The notes under the pieces: model-generated | The model's database searches: none | What the model saw: the letters and a program-made list of their open reading frames with translations, nothing else | What the model was told of the DNA's origin: nothing | Shown: piece after piece, positions 33,330 to 41,499 of the stretch | Layout of the letters: each line of letters begins with the position of its first letter | Position numbering within the stretch: position 1 is the first letter of the stretch | Position numbers and translations under genes: made by a program | DNA from: CAYOBW01 sp964402115 | GTDB taxonomy: Bacteria; Verrucomicrobiota; Kiritimatiellia; UBA8416; CAYOBW01 | Assembly: GCA_964402115.1 (NCBI GenBank) | Contig: CAYOBW010000025.1 | Span: 1 to 41,541, forward strand | Length of the DNA: 41,541 bases | Direction of reading: 5' to 3'

Positions 33330-34787
33330 TCATTCCTCCACCCGCAGGCCGAGTTCCCGGATCTGCTGCTGCGTCTCCAGGTATTTCTCGCGGGTGATCG
33401 GGTAGAACTTGAGAATCACGATGGCCAGCGCGACCAGGCCCGCGGGCACGAAGCCCATCATGGTTCGGACGCCGATGGACGCCGCCGCGGTCTGCTCGCT
33501 GGCTTTCGGATCGAAGCCGAACACCGCACCCGCCAGGTACAGGGCCAGCCACCAGCCGGTGCCCAGGGCCAGCTTGTAGACGAAGGTGTAGGAGGCGAAG
33601 TAGGTGGCCGACTGGTCCTCGCGGGTCTTCAGCAGGGTGTTGTCCGAGATATCGCCGATCATGGCCGGCGCCACGGAGTAGTACACCACCTGCGAGAAGT
33701 TCAGGCCGCAGATCACCAGCAGGTACTGCCAGAACGCTGCCGTCTTGCCCAGCCAGACCGGCTCGCCGCCGCTGGGCCGGATCAGGCCCAGGGCGAAGAA
33801 CAGGAAGACATTCACAGCCAGGCCGATGATCAGGGCGATGTGCCTGCCCTTCCGCGCGGCAACCCAGTTCCACACCGGCACGCCCAGCAGGTAGGTGGTG
33901 CAGGCCACGGTGTAGATCAGCGAGGCGTCGGACCCCAGCCTGAGATACGACGACAGGTGCAGGTAGGCCATGGCCGTCTGCATGCCGCCGGAAATGCCGA
34001 GCACCACGTAGGTCGCCAGGAAGATCAGCATGGCCTTGTTCGAGAGCAGGATCCGCATGATGGCCAGCGGCTGGCGCCGCTCCGTCTTCTTGTTGATGTG
34101 CGAGCCGTCGGGGCAGACCAGCAGGGCGATCAGCGTGAACAGCGGCATGAGCGCGAGCAGGCCCCAGCACGACAGGTGCATGGTCTGCGGCGTGAAGCCG
34201 CTGGGCGCGTCCGCCACGCCCTGCACGTGCGTCCGATACAGCGCCAGCAGGAACGGGAAGGCGAGGAACAGCAGCGAACCGACGAAGCCCAGGGCCGACT
34301 TGTAGCTGAAGATCATCGTGCGGCTGTCGTAGTTGCTGGTCAGCTCCGTGCCCCACGCGTTGTAGGTGATCTCGGAGACCGTCCAGGCGATGAAGCCCAG
34401 GATGACCCAGCTGGCGCAGTATGCCACGGTGAGATCCTGCGGCACGATCAGGAGATGGTAGGTGCTGAGCAGGGAGAGGACCACGGCGCCCACGAGCCAG
34501 GAACGGCGCCCCCAGAAGCGATGCCGGTGGCGGTCTGCAAGCATGCCCACCAGGGGATCGACGACCGCCGCCACCAGCGGCGCGATGACGAAGATCCAGG
34601 CGATCTGCTCCAGCTTGATGTTGTAGTTCTGGGTAAAGTAGCCCTGCAGCAACCCCTGCACGGGCCCCAGCATGATGGCCAGCCCGAGATTCGGCAGGCC
34701 GTAGGCCAGCCCGACCTTCCAGCTCAATCCCGGGCTTTCCTGCTTAGCCTGCGGAACCGCCCCCTTGACCAGCGCGTCCTTTGCCAT
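33330..34787 (-). CDS. GPH-family (MFS) glycoside:cation symporter
   Basis: A 485-aa inner-membrane protein with about twelve hydrophobic segments. The N-terminal signature reads LAYGLPNLGLAIMLGPVQGLL...APLVAAVVDPLVGMLADRHRHRFWGRRSW, matching the D-P-x-x-G-x-x-x-D-R conserved loop of the glycoside-pentoside-hexuronide:cation symporters (MelB/XylP type). It lies directly before the GH78 gene with a possible ATGA junction, so oligosaccharide uptake feeding a cytoplasmic rhamnosidase is the natural reading. The sugar and co-ion cannot be told. The start ATG 34787 is preceded by AAAGGAG at a somewhat long spacing of about 13 nt. The 37-codon ORF ends 18 bp upstream. Confidence 0.9.
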   Translation of the reverse strand: MAKDALVKGAVPQAKQESPGLSWKVGLAYGLPNLGLAIMLGPVQGLLQGYFTQNYNIKLEQIAWIFVIAPLVAAVVDPLVGMLADRHRHRFWGRRSWLVGAVVLSLLSTYHLLIVPQDLTVAYCASWVILGFIAWTVSEITYNAWGTELTSNYDSRTMIFSYKSALGFVGSLLFLAFPFLLALYRTHVQGVADAPSGFTPQTMHLSCWGLLALMPLFTLIALLVCPDGSHINKKTERRQPLAIMRILLSNKAMLIFLATYVVLGISGGMQTAMAYLHLSSYLRLGSDASLIYTVACTTYLLGVPVWNWVAARKGRHIALIIGLAVNVFLFFALGLIRPSGGEPVWLGKTAAFWQYLLVICGLNFSQVVYYSVAPAMIGDISDNTLLKTREDQSATYFASYTFVYKLALGTGWWLALYLAGAVFGFDPKASEQTAAASIGVRTMMGFVPAGLVALAIVILKFYPITREKYLETQQQIRELGLRVEE

Positions 34788-34805
34788 ACGGTTGCCTGTT
34801 CTCCT

Positions 34806-34919
34806 TTACCGGAAGCCGAAGACCCCGAGCGCCTCGCAGGCACGGTTGAGCCAGTCACCGACATGCCGGTTGTTGGGATCGAGCGTCGGATTGGCCCCGA
34901 AGCCATAACGCGTTCTCAT
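34806..34919 (-). CDS. Small ORF (37 aa) coupled to the LamG-like gene
   Basis: Starts at ATG 34919, overlapping the LamG-like stop by ATGA, with a strong purine-rich ribosome site (GGGAGGAGGG) just upstream, and ends TAA at 34806. It encodes a peptide that begins MRTRYGFGANPTLDPNN and continues HVGDWLNRACEALGVFGFR. There is no hydrophobic segment and no recognised family. It may be a real small protein in the operon or the short remnant of a lost gene. Confidence 0.45.
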   Translation of the reverse strand: MRTRYGFGANPTLDPNNRHVGDWLNRACEALGVFGFR

Positions 34920-36013
34920 AGGCCCTCCTCCCGTTCGCAGTAGAACAACTCCGCGGCTGGGTCTCCGTCCGCCAGATCGTCGCGGCGGCAGCTCTCCAGC
35001 TGCGGATGGTCGTCCAACGACTCCACCGCCAACTCGACCACGGCCCCCGGCGCGCGGTCGGCAATCGGCAGGCGCTTGCCATCCATGATCATCCAGTGCA
35101 GCACCGTGATCGTCGGCTGCTGGTAGTCCCCCGCCAGCACCTGCTCGACCTTGTACACCGCGGCCGTCAGGCTGCGGGTGTAGGGCCGGATCGCGGCCAG
35201 CTCGGCGGTCTGCGCCTGGCGCACGAGCGACCCGCGGAAGCGGACCGCGGCCGCCGGCTTGCGCCCGGCCTGCAGGGCCTTGAACGCCGCCGCCTCCGCC
35301 GCGGCCTCCGCGTCCGTCAGCGCCCGCGGAAACACGGCGATCCCCTCCATCCGCCCCCGCCACGGTTCGGCGCCCGACCACGCCGCCCCCGCCACGAGCT
35401 GCCGCGGCTGCCAGGCGGCCGCGCCGGCCGGCAGCGCGCCGGAGCGCACGGCCTGGCCGCCGCGGTAGGCGACCCAGCGCTCCTTCGCGCACGCGACGAG
35501 CACGTGCTCGGCCCGGCCCGCCTCGGGGGTGAAAAGGAGCCCCGCCGGACGCCCGCCCACGCGCAGCGACAGCCCGCCGGCGTCGTGAACCACGGCGACG
35601 TCCTCGCCCGCGTCATCGCCGAAGGCCAGCACCACGCCGGGCGCCTGGGGCGGCGAAGCGGCGGGCGTCAGGGTCAGTTCGAGCGTGAACACGCCGGACG
35701 TCGCCACTTGGAGGCCGATCCACGGCCCCGCGTCGCGGGCGTGGAACGAGCCCCCGTCGCAGACCAGGTCGTGGAAGCGGCCGATCAGCGCGCGCCCGCG
35801 CGGTTCGCAGTTGAACGCCAGCAGCTTGCGGCCCCTGGCGTCGAACGCTATGACCGGCGCGGCCACCGCCGTACTGCGGAGCGCGAACGCCGCGCCGGGG
35901 ACCGCCGGCCATGCGGTCGCCGGCTGCGCGCCCGGCGCCGCGCCGCACCAGGCGCCGGCGGCCAGCGCCGACAGCAGCGCCATGCCGCCCGTTCGTCGCA
36001 GGGATTGTGTCAT
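34916..36013 (-). CDS. Secreted LamG/ConA-like protein in the acetylation cluster
   Basis: A 365-aa exported protein with a signal peptide (MALLSALAAGAWCGAAPGAQ). A LamG-like jelly roll covers about residues 75-235 (GVFTLELTLTPAAS...LSLRVGGRPAG...WRGRMEGIAVFPRALTDAEAAAEA, the usual LamG end). A separate C-terminal domain of about 110 residues includes AAVYKVEQVLAGDYQQPTITVLHWMIMDG. I do not recognise that last domain by name; from memory, similar LamG proteins accompany MBOAT/SGNH pairs in Planctomycetota and Verrucomicrobiota. It starts at ATG 36013, 22 bp after the TolB-like gene. A glycan-binding or scaffold role in polysaccharide O-acetylation is inferred from context only. Confidence 0.75.
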   Translation of the reverse strand: MTQSLRRTGGMALLSALAAGAWCGAAPGAQPATAWPAVPGAAFALRSTAVAAPVIAFDARGRKLLAFNCEPRGRALIGRFHDLVCDGGSFHARDAGPWIGLQVATSGVFTLELTLTPAASPPQAPGVVLAFGDDAGEDVAVVHDAGGLSLRVGGRPAGLLFTPEAGRAEHVLVACAKERWVAYRGGQAVRSGALPAGAAAWQPRQLVAGAAWSGAEPWRGRMEGIAVFPRALTDAEAAAEAAAFKALQAGRKPAAAVRFRGSLVRQAQTAELAAIRPYTRSLTAAVYKVEQVLAGDYQQPTITVLHWMIMDGKRLPIADRAPGAVVELAVESLDDHPQLESCRRDDLADGDPAAELFYCEREEGL

Positions 36014-36035
36014 CGTTGCGTCTGCTCCCTTCCGC

Positions 36036-37085
36036 TCAGCGCACGGCGCTCAGCTTGCGCCCCTTGCCCGGCTCGACCCACGCCTGGGACTGCCAGCACT
36101 GCGGTCCGGGGGCCGTCACCCGCACCCAGGCCTCGACCTTGGTGCAGCCCTCGTCGAACCGCCCCATCCAGATGGCGGCGTCGTTGCCGGCCGGCGCCAC
36201 GAGCGTGAGGTAGCGCGGGTCCTTGCTCCAGCTCGTGAGCCAGACGTTCCGGCCCTTCTCGCGCACGCCGGGCATGTCGGACACGGCTATCTTGCGGGGA
36301 TTGGCCCCGTCCGCGTCATGCATGGTGATCGCATGGTGGTCGCCGTCCAATCGGAAAAGGCGGTAGGAGTTGTCCGGGGCCAGGCCGGGGAAGCAGCCGC
36401 CGCCGCATTGCTTGTAGTCGCTCTTGTCCTGATCGACCAGCCCCTTGGCGTCGTACGCGATGCTGAGCTGGCCGATGTTGGACCAGTTCGGCTCGAAGCA
36501 GGCGCGCGTGCCGTCGGCCGAGAACATGAGATAGATGTGGCTCCGGGTGCGGTCCCAGAACAGCTCCCGCGCCGCGGGCTTGTCGGCGGGGAACCGCCAG
36601 ATCTTGCCGGCGGGCACGTCCCAGTTCTCGTTGCGGTCCCCGCTGTCGTTGACGTAGACCCAGGTGCGCCCGCCCTTCGGCTCCTGCCAGACGGCGAGCA
36701 GGTTGTTCGTTGGCCCGACCGGGAACTCGACGACCTTGCGACTGTCCGTGTTGTACGCCTTGACCCGGCGCTCGCCCGGGGCCTTCCCCGCCGAGGCGAA
36801 CACCCAGCGGCCGTCCGCGGTAAGCAGCGGCGCGGAGCCGGCGAAGGGCACTTCGCGGAGCTCGCCGTCTTTCGTGTCGAAGAGCCACAGCTTCAGGCCC
36901 GACTGGGCCCCCTGGTTCCACGTCACCTTCACGCGACGGCCCCCGGTCAGCTCGAGCAGTTGCTTCTGCACGTCGGCCGGTGCGTCGGCCGCGCTGCCGC
37001 CCTCCGGCGCCGCTCCGAGCGCGAGGCCCGCGACCAGCGCCAGCAGGGTCGTTTCCACGTTCCTATGTCCCGGTGTCCGCAGCAT
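36036..37085 (-). CDS. Secreted TolB-like beta-propeller protein
   Basis: A 349-aa exported protein. A signal peptide (TLLALVAGLALGAAPEGGSA) precedes short propeller-type repeats (LKLWLFDTKDGELREVPF, RRVKAYNTDSRKVVEFPVG, SHIYLMFSADGTRACFEP, HHAITMHDADGANPRKIAVS), the pattern of TolB/WD40-like PD40 blades. It starts at ATG 37085 with AAAGGA upstream, 15 bp after the double SGNH gene. No enzyme motif is evident. It is placed within the alginate-type acetylation cluster, where it may bind protein or glycan partners in the periplasm (inference). Confidence is high for a propeller and low for any specific role. Confidence 0.78.
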   Translation of the reverse strand: MLRTPGHRNVETTLLALVAGLALGAAPEGGSAADAPADVQKQLLELTGGRRVKVTWNQGAQSGLKLWLFDTKDGELREVPFAGSAPLLTADGRWVFASAGKAPGERRVKAYNTDSRKVVEFPVGPTNNLLAVWQEPKGGRTWVYVNDSGDRNENWDVPAGKIWRFPADKPAARELFWDRTRSHIYLMFSADGTRACFEPNWSNIGQLSIAYDAKGLVDQDKSDYKQCGGGCFPGLAPDNSYRLFRLDGDHHAITMHDADGANPRKIAVSDMPGVREKGRNVWLTSWSKDPRYLTLVAPAGNDAAIWMGRFDEGCTKVEAWVRVTAPGPQCWQSQAWVEPGKGRKLSAVR

Positions 37086-37100
37086 GGTTCGTTCCTTTCG

Positions 37101-39899
37101 TTATTTCGTGATTTTCAACATCGACCAGCCGGTGCTCTCCGTGAACGCCCGCGCGGCGAAGCACCAGATGACCACTTTCTTCCCGCCCAGATACGCGGCG
37201 TCGGCCCGCGCGCGGCGCAGGAGGTTCACCCGCGCCGGCGTCGCACCCGAGCCACGTACGCCGATGACGTCAACCGCCAGGCCCAGCTCGGCGGCGAGCT
37301 GGTCGGCGAGGCCCGCGCCGACGCCGTGCAGCTCCGCCCCCGCATGGAAGACCAGCGTGTGGCTGTCGCCGAGCAGGATGATCGGGCTGGCCCTGTCGTC
37401 GAGCGCGGCGCCGGCGGCGTCGACGACGCGCGCGGGCAGCTCCTCGGCGGCGCCGCCGTCCGCCAGGTCACCCGCGATCGTGCGCACCTCCGGACTCGTC
37501 TTGAAGGCCTCCGGACGTCCCCGGAGCCATGCCGGCGCGCCGAGCGCCTCCCGGATCCGGGCGGCCGTCACCTCGCAGGCGTAGGGCGACCAGTGCGAGT
37601 CGGTCTTGCAGTACAGCAGCGGGCGGCCCGGGCGCGCCTGCTCCCTGTGGAAGGCAGCGGCGAGGTCCAGGACCTTCACGCCCCTCGCGCCCAGCAGCCG
37701 GAGGAAATCCCGGTGCACGGCATCGAGCCGCCCCGTGGCGGACGCGCCGATCAGCTCGGGGTAGACCAGCGCCTTGCAGGGAACCGGCGCCACGATCAGC
37801 TCGATCCCCAGCGCCTTGAGCTGCTCGTGGAAATCGACGATCGCCGGCAGCGGGTCGGCCTTGTCGGGCGAGGCGGCCCTGGAAACCTGCGCGGCGGCCG
37901 CACCCCAGAAGACCCCGACGCCGATGTGCCGCAGCTCGGAGCGCAGGAACAGCCAGCCGTCCGCGCCGGCGACGGCCATGGAGTCGCCCTCCGCCGCCTG
38001 GCGTGCGCAGAGCAGGCGGAAGCGCGCGGCGGCATCGTCCTCCGCCGGCGCGGCGCCGACGGCGGGAGAGCGATCGGACGGCGCCGCGACGCCGGGAGCG
38101 GCCGCCCCCGCGCCAGGGCGCGTGGCGGCGGCGTCCGTGGCGGCGCCGGCGGCAGGCCGTCCGCCGCCCTCCTGGCTGTCGGCTTCGACCACCCACGCCG
38201 CCTCGGCGAGCTGGAGCCGCTCGTCATCCAGCTCGCTGCGGTTGATCCGCTCGCAGGCCGGCGACACCTCGGACCAGGGCCGCAACCGAAGCCGCACGGC
38301 GTCGCCGGGGCGGTAGCGCGAAGCTGGCGAGGGCCGGTTGTCGCGCATGCTCCAGGCGAACGCGACGGCCTCCCGGCCCGCAGCCGAGGGATCCTCGGCG
38401 GTCGCGAGCTCGGCCAGGTGCAGCATGAGGATGTGGTCCTTGTATGGCACGCTGCCGGGGCGCGGCGCGGGGGAGGCCGCGCGCACCACGGCCCGGACGT
38501 CCACGGTCCGCCCGGCGGCGGGTGCGTAGAACCCGGCGGCCGTCCGCGTGCCCAGCGCCAGGGGCAGCCGTTTCCAGTCGCCGCCGGCCAGCTCGCGCGC
38601 CGCGAACTCCCAGATCACCAGCTGCTTGCCGGCCAGGCGATCGTGCCCGCGCTGCAGCTCGTTGGCCAGCATCTGGCGCGTGGCGTGCGAGCCGGCGTCG
38701 TTGCGGCAGATCGCGTCGACCGGCAGTCCCAGGGCCAGGCTCAGGTGCTCGGCGAACCCGGCGCCCTCGCCCCACCCCATCGGCGCGAGCGAGTAGATGT
38801 TCGCGAAGCTGTCCCCGAGGAGGAGCACCTCGGCGGCCGCGGCCGGCCGCCAGGGGCCGTTCCCGTCCAGCACCTGCCGCACGCGCACCTGCTCGGGCGG
38901 GAAAGCCTGCTGACCGGCCGGCAGCTTGAGCATCTGGGCCACGTCGCCGAGCGCCGTGACGGCCTTCCCGACGGCGGTGAAGCGCGCCTCCTGCGGAGCC
39001 GGCAGCACGACCGTCCGCCGGGCGAACGCGGCCAGCCCGACCGCGGTCAGCTCCATGGCCGCCGGCGTCCAGTGCGTATCGGTCTTGAGGTACAGCGGCG
39101 CCGCCGGCGCGCGGGCCTTGGCTTCCGCCAGCAGATCCGAGGGATCGAAGACCGCCACGCGGGCGTCCGCGAGCCGCCGCTTGAACGCCGCGAACGACGG
39201 GTTCTGCACGACCACGGAACGGCCCGCGTACCGGCGCGAGTGGAACTCGGGGTGCAGGGAAGGCTTCACCGGCGCCGGCACGACGATCAGCGCGATGCCG
39301 CGCGCGGCGAGCTGGTCACGGAACTCCACGATGGCCAGGAGGGGGTCGGGCTGCGGCGGCGCCCGCACCTCGCTGCCGGTCGCGGCGCGCTGTCGCAAGA
39401 CCGCCGGCTCGAGGAAGCCGCGGCCCGTCAGCGAATCGATGTCGCGCCGGTAGAACAGCCAGCCGTCGCGCCCGCAGTAGGCGTCCTCGTTGCCGCCGCG
39501 CAACCAGCCGGTGATCACGGTCTGCATGCGCGGGATCAGCCGCTGGACCAGCGTGTCGCGATCCTTCAGCTCGCGCTCGTAGTTGGCGATATCGCGCAGC
39601 AGGCGCTCATTGAGGGCCTTGCCGGCCGCGAACCGGCCGCCGGCGCCACCGCCCCGGGCCACCGCTTTGAGTTCGGCGGGCTTCGGCCAGAGGAACGTGA
39701 ACACCTCGCACCATTGCGGCAGGGCGGGCGCCTCGCGCGCCGTTTGCAGCAGCGGCACGGCCACGATCACCGCCAGGAACACCAGCGTCAGCACCCGGTT
39801 CACGGCGGGGGTCGACTCGGTATGACCGATCTCGATCTTCGCCTGCTCCTCGCGGGAGTGCTTGCGGATTTCGCCGTGGCTGTGGGGGGTGTGGGTCAT
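37101..39899 (-). CDS. Double-domain AlgX/AlgJ-like SGNH acetyltransferase
   Basis: 932 aa with an N-terminal membrane anchor (about 34-51, NRVLTLVFLAVIVAVPLL), placing the rest in the periplasm. Two complete AlgX/AlgJ-type SGNH modules follow. Module 1 has GRDGWLFY (143-150), KTDTHW (272-277) and LLGDSF (Ser 364). Module 2 has GADGWLFL (645-652), KTDSHW (765-770) and LLGDSH (Ser 846). In AlgX the Asp and His of DxHW and the GDS Ser form the catalytic triad; all three are present in both modules. An Ala/Pro/Gly-rich linker (about 576-622) joins them. AlgX and AlgJ are normally single-domain, so this is a fusion or internal duplication. It starts one base after the algI stop. It likely acetylates a polysaccharide with acetyl groups passed by the MBOAT protein. 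Confidence 0.87.
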   Translation of the reverse strand: MTHTPHSHGEIRKHSREEQAKIEIGHTESTPAVNRVLTLVFLAVIVAVPLLQTAREAPALPQWCEVFTFLWPKPAELKAVARGGGAGGRFAAGKALNERLLRDIANYERELKDRDTLVQRLIPRMQTVITGWLRGGNEDAYCGRDGWLFYRRDIDSLTGRGFLEPAVLRQRAATGSEVRAPPQPDPLLAIVEFRDQLAARGIALIVVPAPVKPSLHPEFHSRRYAGRSVVVQNPSFAAFKRRLADARVAVFDPSDLLAEAKARAPAAPLYLKTDTHWTPAAMELTAVGLAAFARRTVVLPAPQEARFTAVGKAVTALGDVAQMLKLPAGQQAFPPEQVRVRQVLDGNGPWRPAAAAEVLLLGDSFANIYSLAPMGWGEGAGFAEHLSLALGLPVDAICRNDAGSHATRQMLANELQRGHDRLAGKQLVIWEFAARELAGGDWKRLPLALGTRTAAGFYAPAAGRTVDVRAVVRAASPAPRPGSVPYKDHILMLHLAELATAEDPSAAGREAVAFAWSMRDNRPSPASRYRPGDAVRLRLRPWSEVSPACERINRSELDDERLQLAEAAWVVEADSQEGGGRPAAGAATDAAATRPGAGAAAPGVAAPSDRSPAVGAAPAEDDAAARFRLLCARQAAEGDSMAVAGADGWLFLRSELRHIGVGVFWGAAAAQVSRAASPDKADPLPAIVDFHEQLKALGIELIVAPVPCKALVYPELIGASATGRLDAVHRDFLRLLGARGVKVLDLAAAFHREQARPGRPLLYCKTDSHWSPYACEVTAARIREALGAPAWLRGRPEAFKTSPEVRTIAGDLADGGAAEELPARVVDAAGAALDDRASPIILLGDSHTLVFHAGAELHGVGAGLADQLAAELGLAVDVIGVRGSGATPARVNLLRRARADAAYLGGKKVVIWCFAARAFTESTGWSMLKITK

Positions 39900-39900
39900 G

Positions 39901-41358
39901 TCAGAAGATGAAGTAAATGAACGGGTTGAACGCCTGCGTTTCCATGAACGCCAGCGCCAGCAGCAGGATCAGCAGGCAGTAGACCGCCTTGGGCCACCGG
40001 ATCTCGCGCGTGAAATCCCACGTCTGCGGGCAGCGCCAGACCACGAACCCGGCAATGGCGACGCACAGCAGGTAGTACGGCTGGTAGATCAGCCCGGCCA
40101 GCAGGTCGCTGCCGTCCGGGTGCGCGCCGAAGCCCAGCATCGTCTTGCAGTAGTTGACCGACGCGGGCAGGTCCCTGGCGCGGAAGAACACCCACGTGAA
40201 CAGCACGATCACGAACGTGAGCGCGGTCTTCAGCGGCCCGGGGAAACGGCGGTACCAGCTTTCCTTGCCCCGCAGGCGCTCGAAGGCGAGCATGCCGCCG
40301 TGGATGCTGCCCCAGATCACGAAGTTCCACGACGCGCCGTGCCACAGGCCGCCGAGCACCATCGTGATCGCCAGGTTGAAGTAGGTGCGAGACTCGCCGC
40401 GACGATTGCCGACGAGGGGCACGTAGAGGTTGTCGCGCAGCCACGTGGACAGCGACAGGTGCCAGCGCCGCCAGAACTCGGTGATGGAATGGCTCAGGTA
40501 GGGCGAATCGAAGTTCTTGGCGAACACCCAGCCCAGCATCAGCCCGAGCCCGATCGCCATGTCCGTGTAGCCGCTGAAGTCGAAGTAGATCTGGAACGCG
40601 TAGGCACAGACGCCGTACCACGCATCGAGGGCCGCCGCCGCGCCGGCGTCGAACACCGTGTCGGCCACCTTGCCGCAGGGATTGGCGAGCAGGATCTTCT
40701 TGCCCAGCCCCAGCGCGAAGAACGCCACGCCGCGCGCGAACTTCTGGAGCGTGTGCGTCCGCGTCACGAACTGGTCGGCCACGTCCTGGAAGCGCACGAT
40801 CGGCCCGGCCACCAGCTGCGGGAACATCGCCACGTAGCACATGTAGTCGAGGATCGAACGGATCGCCCGGGCCTCGCCGCGGTACACGTCGATGGCATAG
40901 CTCATCGACTGGAACGTGTAGAAGCTGATCCCCAGCGGCAGGGTGATCCGCAGCACCGTGTCCCAGCGCGCCGCATCCAGGCCGGCGACGGTCATCAGCC
41001 CGTTCCAACTGGCGAGGCCGAAGTTGAAATACTTGAAGAACCCGAGCAACAGCAGGTTCGAGATGAGCGCGCCGGCCAGGGCGCCCTTCTGCAGGCGCGT
41101 GCGCGGTGCGTGCGGCTCGAGCAGCGGCACCGGCGCGCCCTTGGGCCGGCCCCAGATCCCTGCCAGCGTCATGCCGCAGATCCAATCCACGACGGTCTGG
41201 AACATCATCAGCAGCACGAACCACGGGTTGGCCCACCCGTAGAACACGTAGCTGAACAGGGTGAGTGCGACGTGTTTCCCGCGCAGCGGCAGGAGGTAGT
41301 AGACGCCCAATGCCAGCGGCAGGAAGTAGAAAATGAACAGGTGCGAACTGAAAACCAT
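39901..41358 (-). CDS. algI: MBOAT O-acyltransferase (AlgI type)
   Basis: A 485-aa polytopic inner-membrane protein. MBOAT hallmarks are clear: FPQLVAGPIVRF, the stretch IYFDFSGYTDMAIGLGLMLGW, EFWRRWHLSLSTWLRDNLYVPLVGN, and the catalytic His region VLGGLWHGASWNFVIWGSIHGGML. AlgI moves acetyl groups across the inner membrane for periplasmic AlgX/AlgJ enzymes, matching the double SGNH gene one base downstream. It starts at ATG 41358 with GAAGGAC about 8 nt upstream and is the first gene of the minus-strand run 27758-41358. The symbol reflects the family; there are no alginate synthesis genes here, so the target is probably another glycan. The AraC-like operator and TTGACA box at 41424-41471 lie just upstream. 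Confidence 0.93.
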   Translation of the reverse strand: MVFSSHLFIFYFLPLALGVYYLLPLRGKHVALTLFSYVFYGWANPWFVLLMMFQTVVDWICGMTLAGIWGRPKGAPVPLLEPHAPRTRLQKGALAGALISNLLLLGFFKYFNFGLASWNGLMTVAGLDAARWDTVLRITLPLGISFYTFQSMSYAIDVYRGEARAIRSILDYMCYVAMFPQLVAGPIVRFQDVADQFVTRTHTLQKFARGVAFFALGLGKKILLANPCGKVADTVFDAGAAAALDAWYGVCAYAFQIYFDFSGYTDMAIGLGLMLGWVFAKNFDSPYLSHSITEFWRRWHLSLSTWLRDNLYVPLVGNRRGESRTYFNLAITMVLGGLWHGASWNFVIWGSIHGGMLAFERLRGKESWYRRFPGPLKTALTFVIVLFTWVFFRARDLPASVNYCKTMLGFGAHPDGSDLLAGLIYQPYYLLCVAIAGFVVWRCPQTWDFTREIRWPKAVYCLLILLLALAFMETQAFNPFIYFIF

Positions 41359-41423
41359 TGTCGTTGTCCTTCTGTCACCACCTCACTGTCGCAGACACAT
41401 GCATCGCCGATCGGCGTACGCCG

Positions 41424-41429
41424 TGTCAA
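41424..41429 (-). promoter_or_regulatory. Candidate -35 box of the algI-led operon
   Basis: A perfect TTGACA on the minus strand, 66 bp upstream of ATG 41358 and 6 nt downstream of the AraC-like tandem operator. No convincing TATAAT-like -10 lies 16-18 nt further on (best GATGCA), as expected for an activator-dependent promoter. Confidence 0.4.
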
Positions 41430-41435
41430 GACCAT

Positions 41436-41471
41436 GTCATCCCTGAGTATCTTTCCGTCAGTCCTGAGTAT
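41436..41471 (+). promoter_or_regulatory. AraC-type tandem operator upstream of algI
   Basis: GTCATCCCTGAGTAT (41436-41450) and GTCAGTCCTGAGTAT (41457-41471) are direct repeats exactly 21 bp apart, with 13 of 15 bases identical. The second matches the half-site GTCAGTCCCGAGCAT at 19299-19317 in 13 of 15 bases. It abuts the TTGACA box, suiting an AraC activator contacting RNA polymerase. Relative to transcription its orientation is opposite to the PATR site. Confidence 0.5.
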
Positions 41472-41499
41472 GCGAGGCGCTTGCAAAACCCCTCTGCAG

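Noticed and set aside
27794..33405. Plus-strand ORFs of 999 and 831 codons opposite the GH9-like and GH78 genes
   Set aside because: GC-rich antisense frames with biased composition and no recognisable features; the opposite strand carries well-defined enzymes.
35685..39911. A 1408-codon plus-strand ORF opposite the TolB-like and SGNH genes
   Set aside because: Antisense shadow. Its product is Arg/Pro/Gly/His-rich with no domains, whereas the minus-strand genes have clear motifs, signal peptides and ribosome sites.
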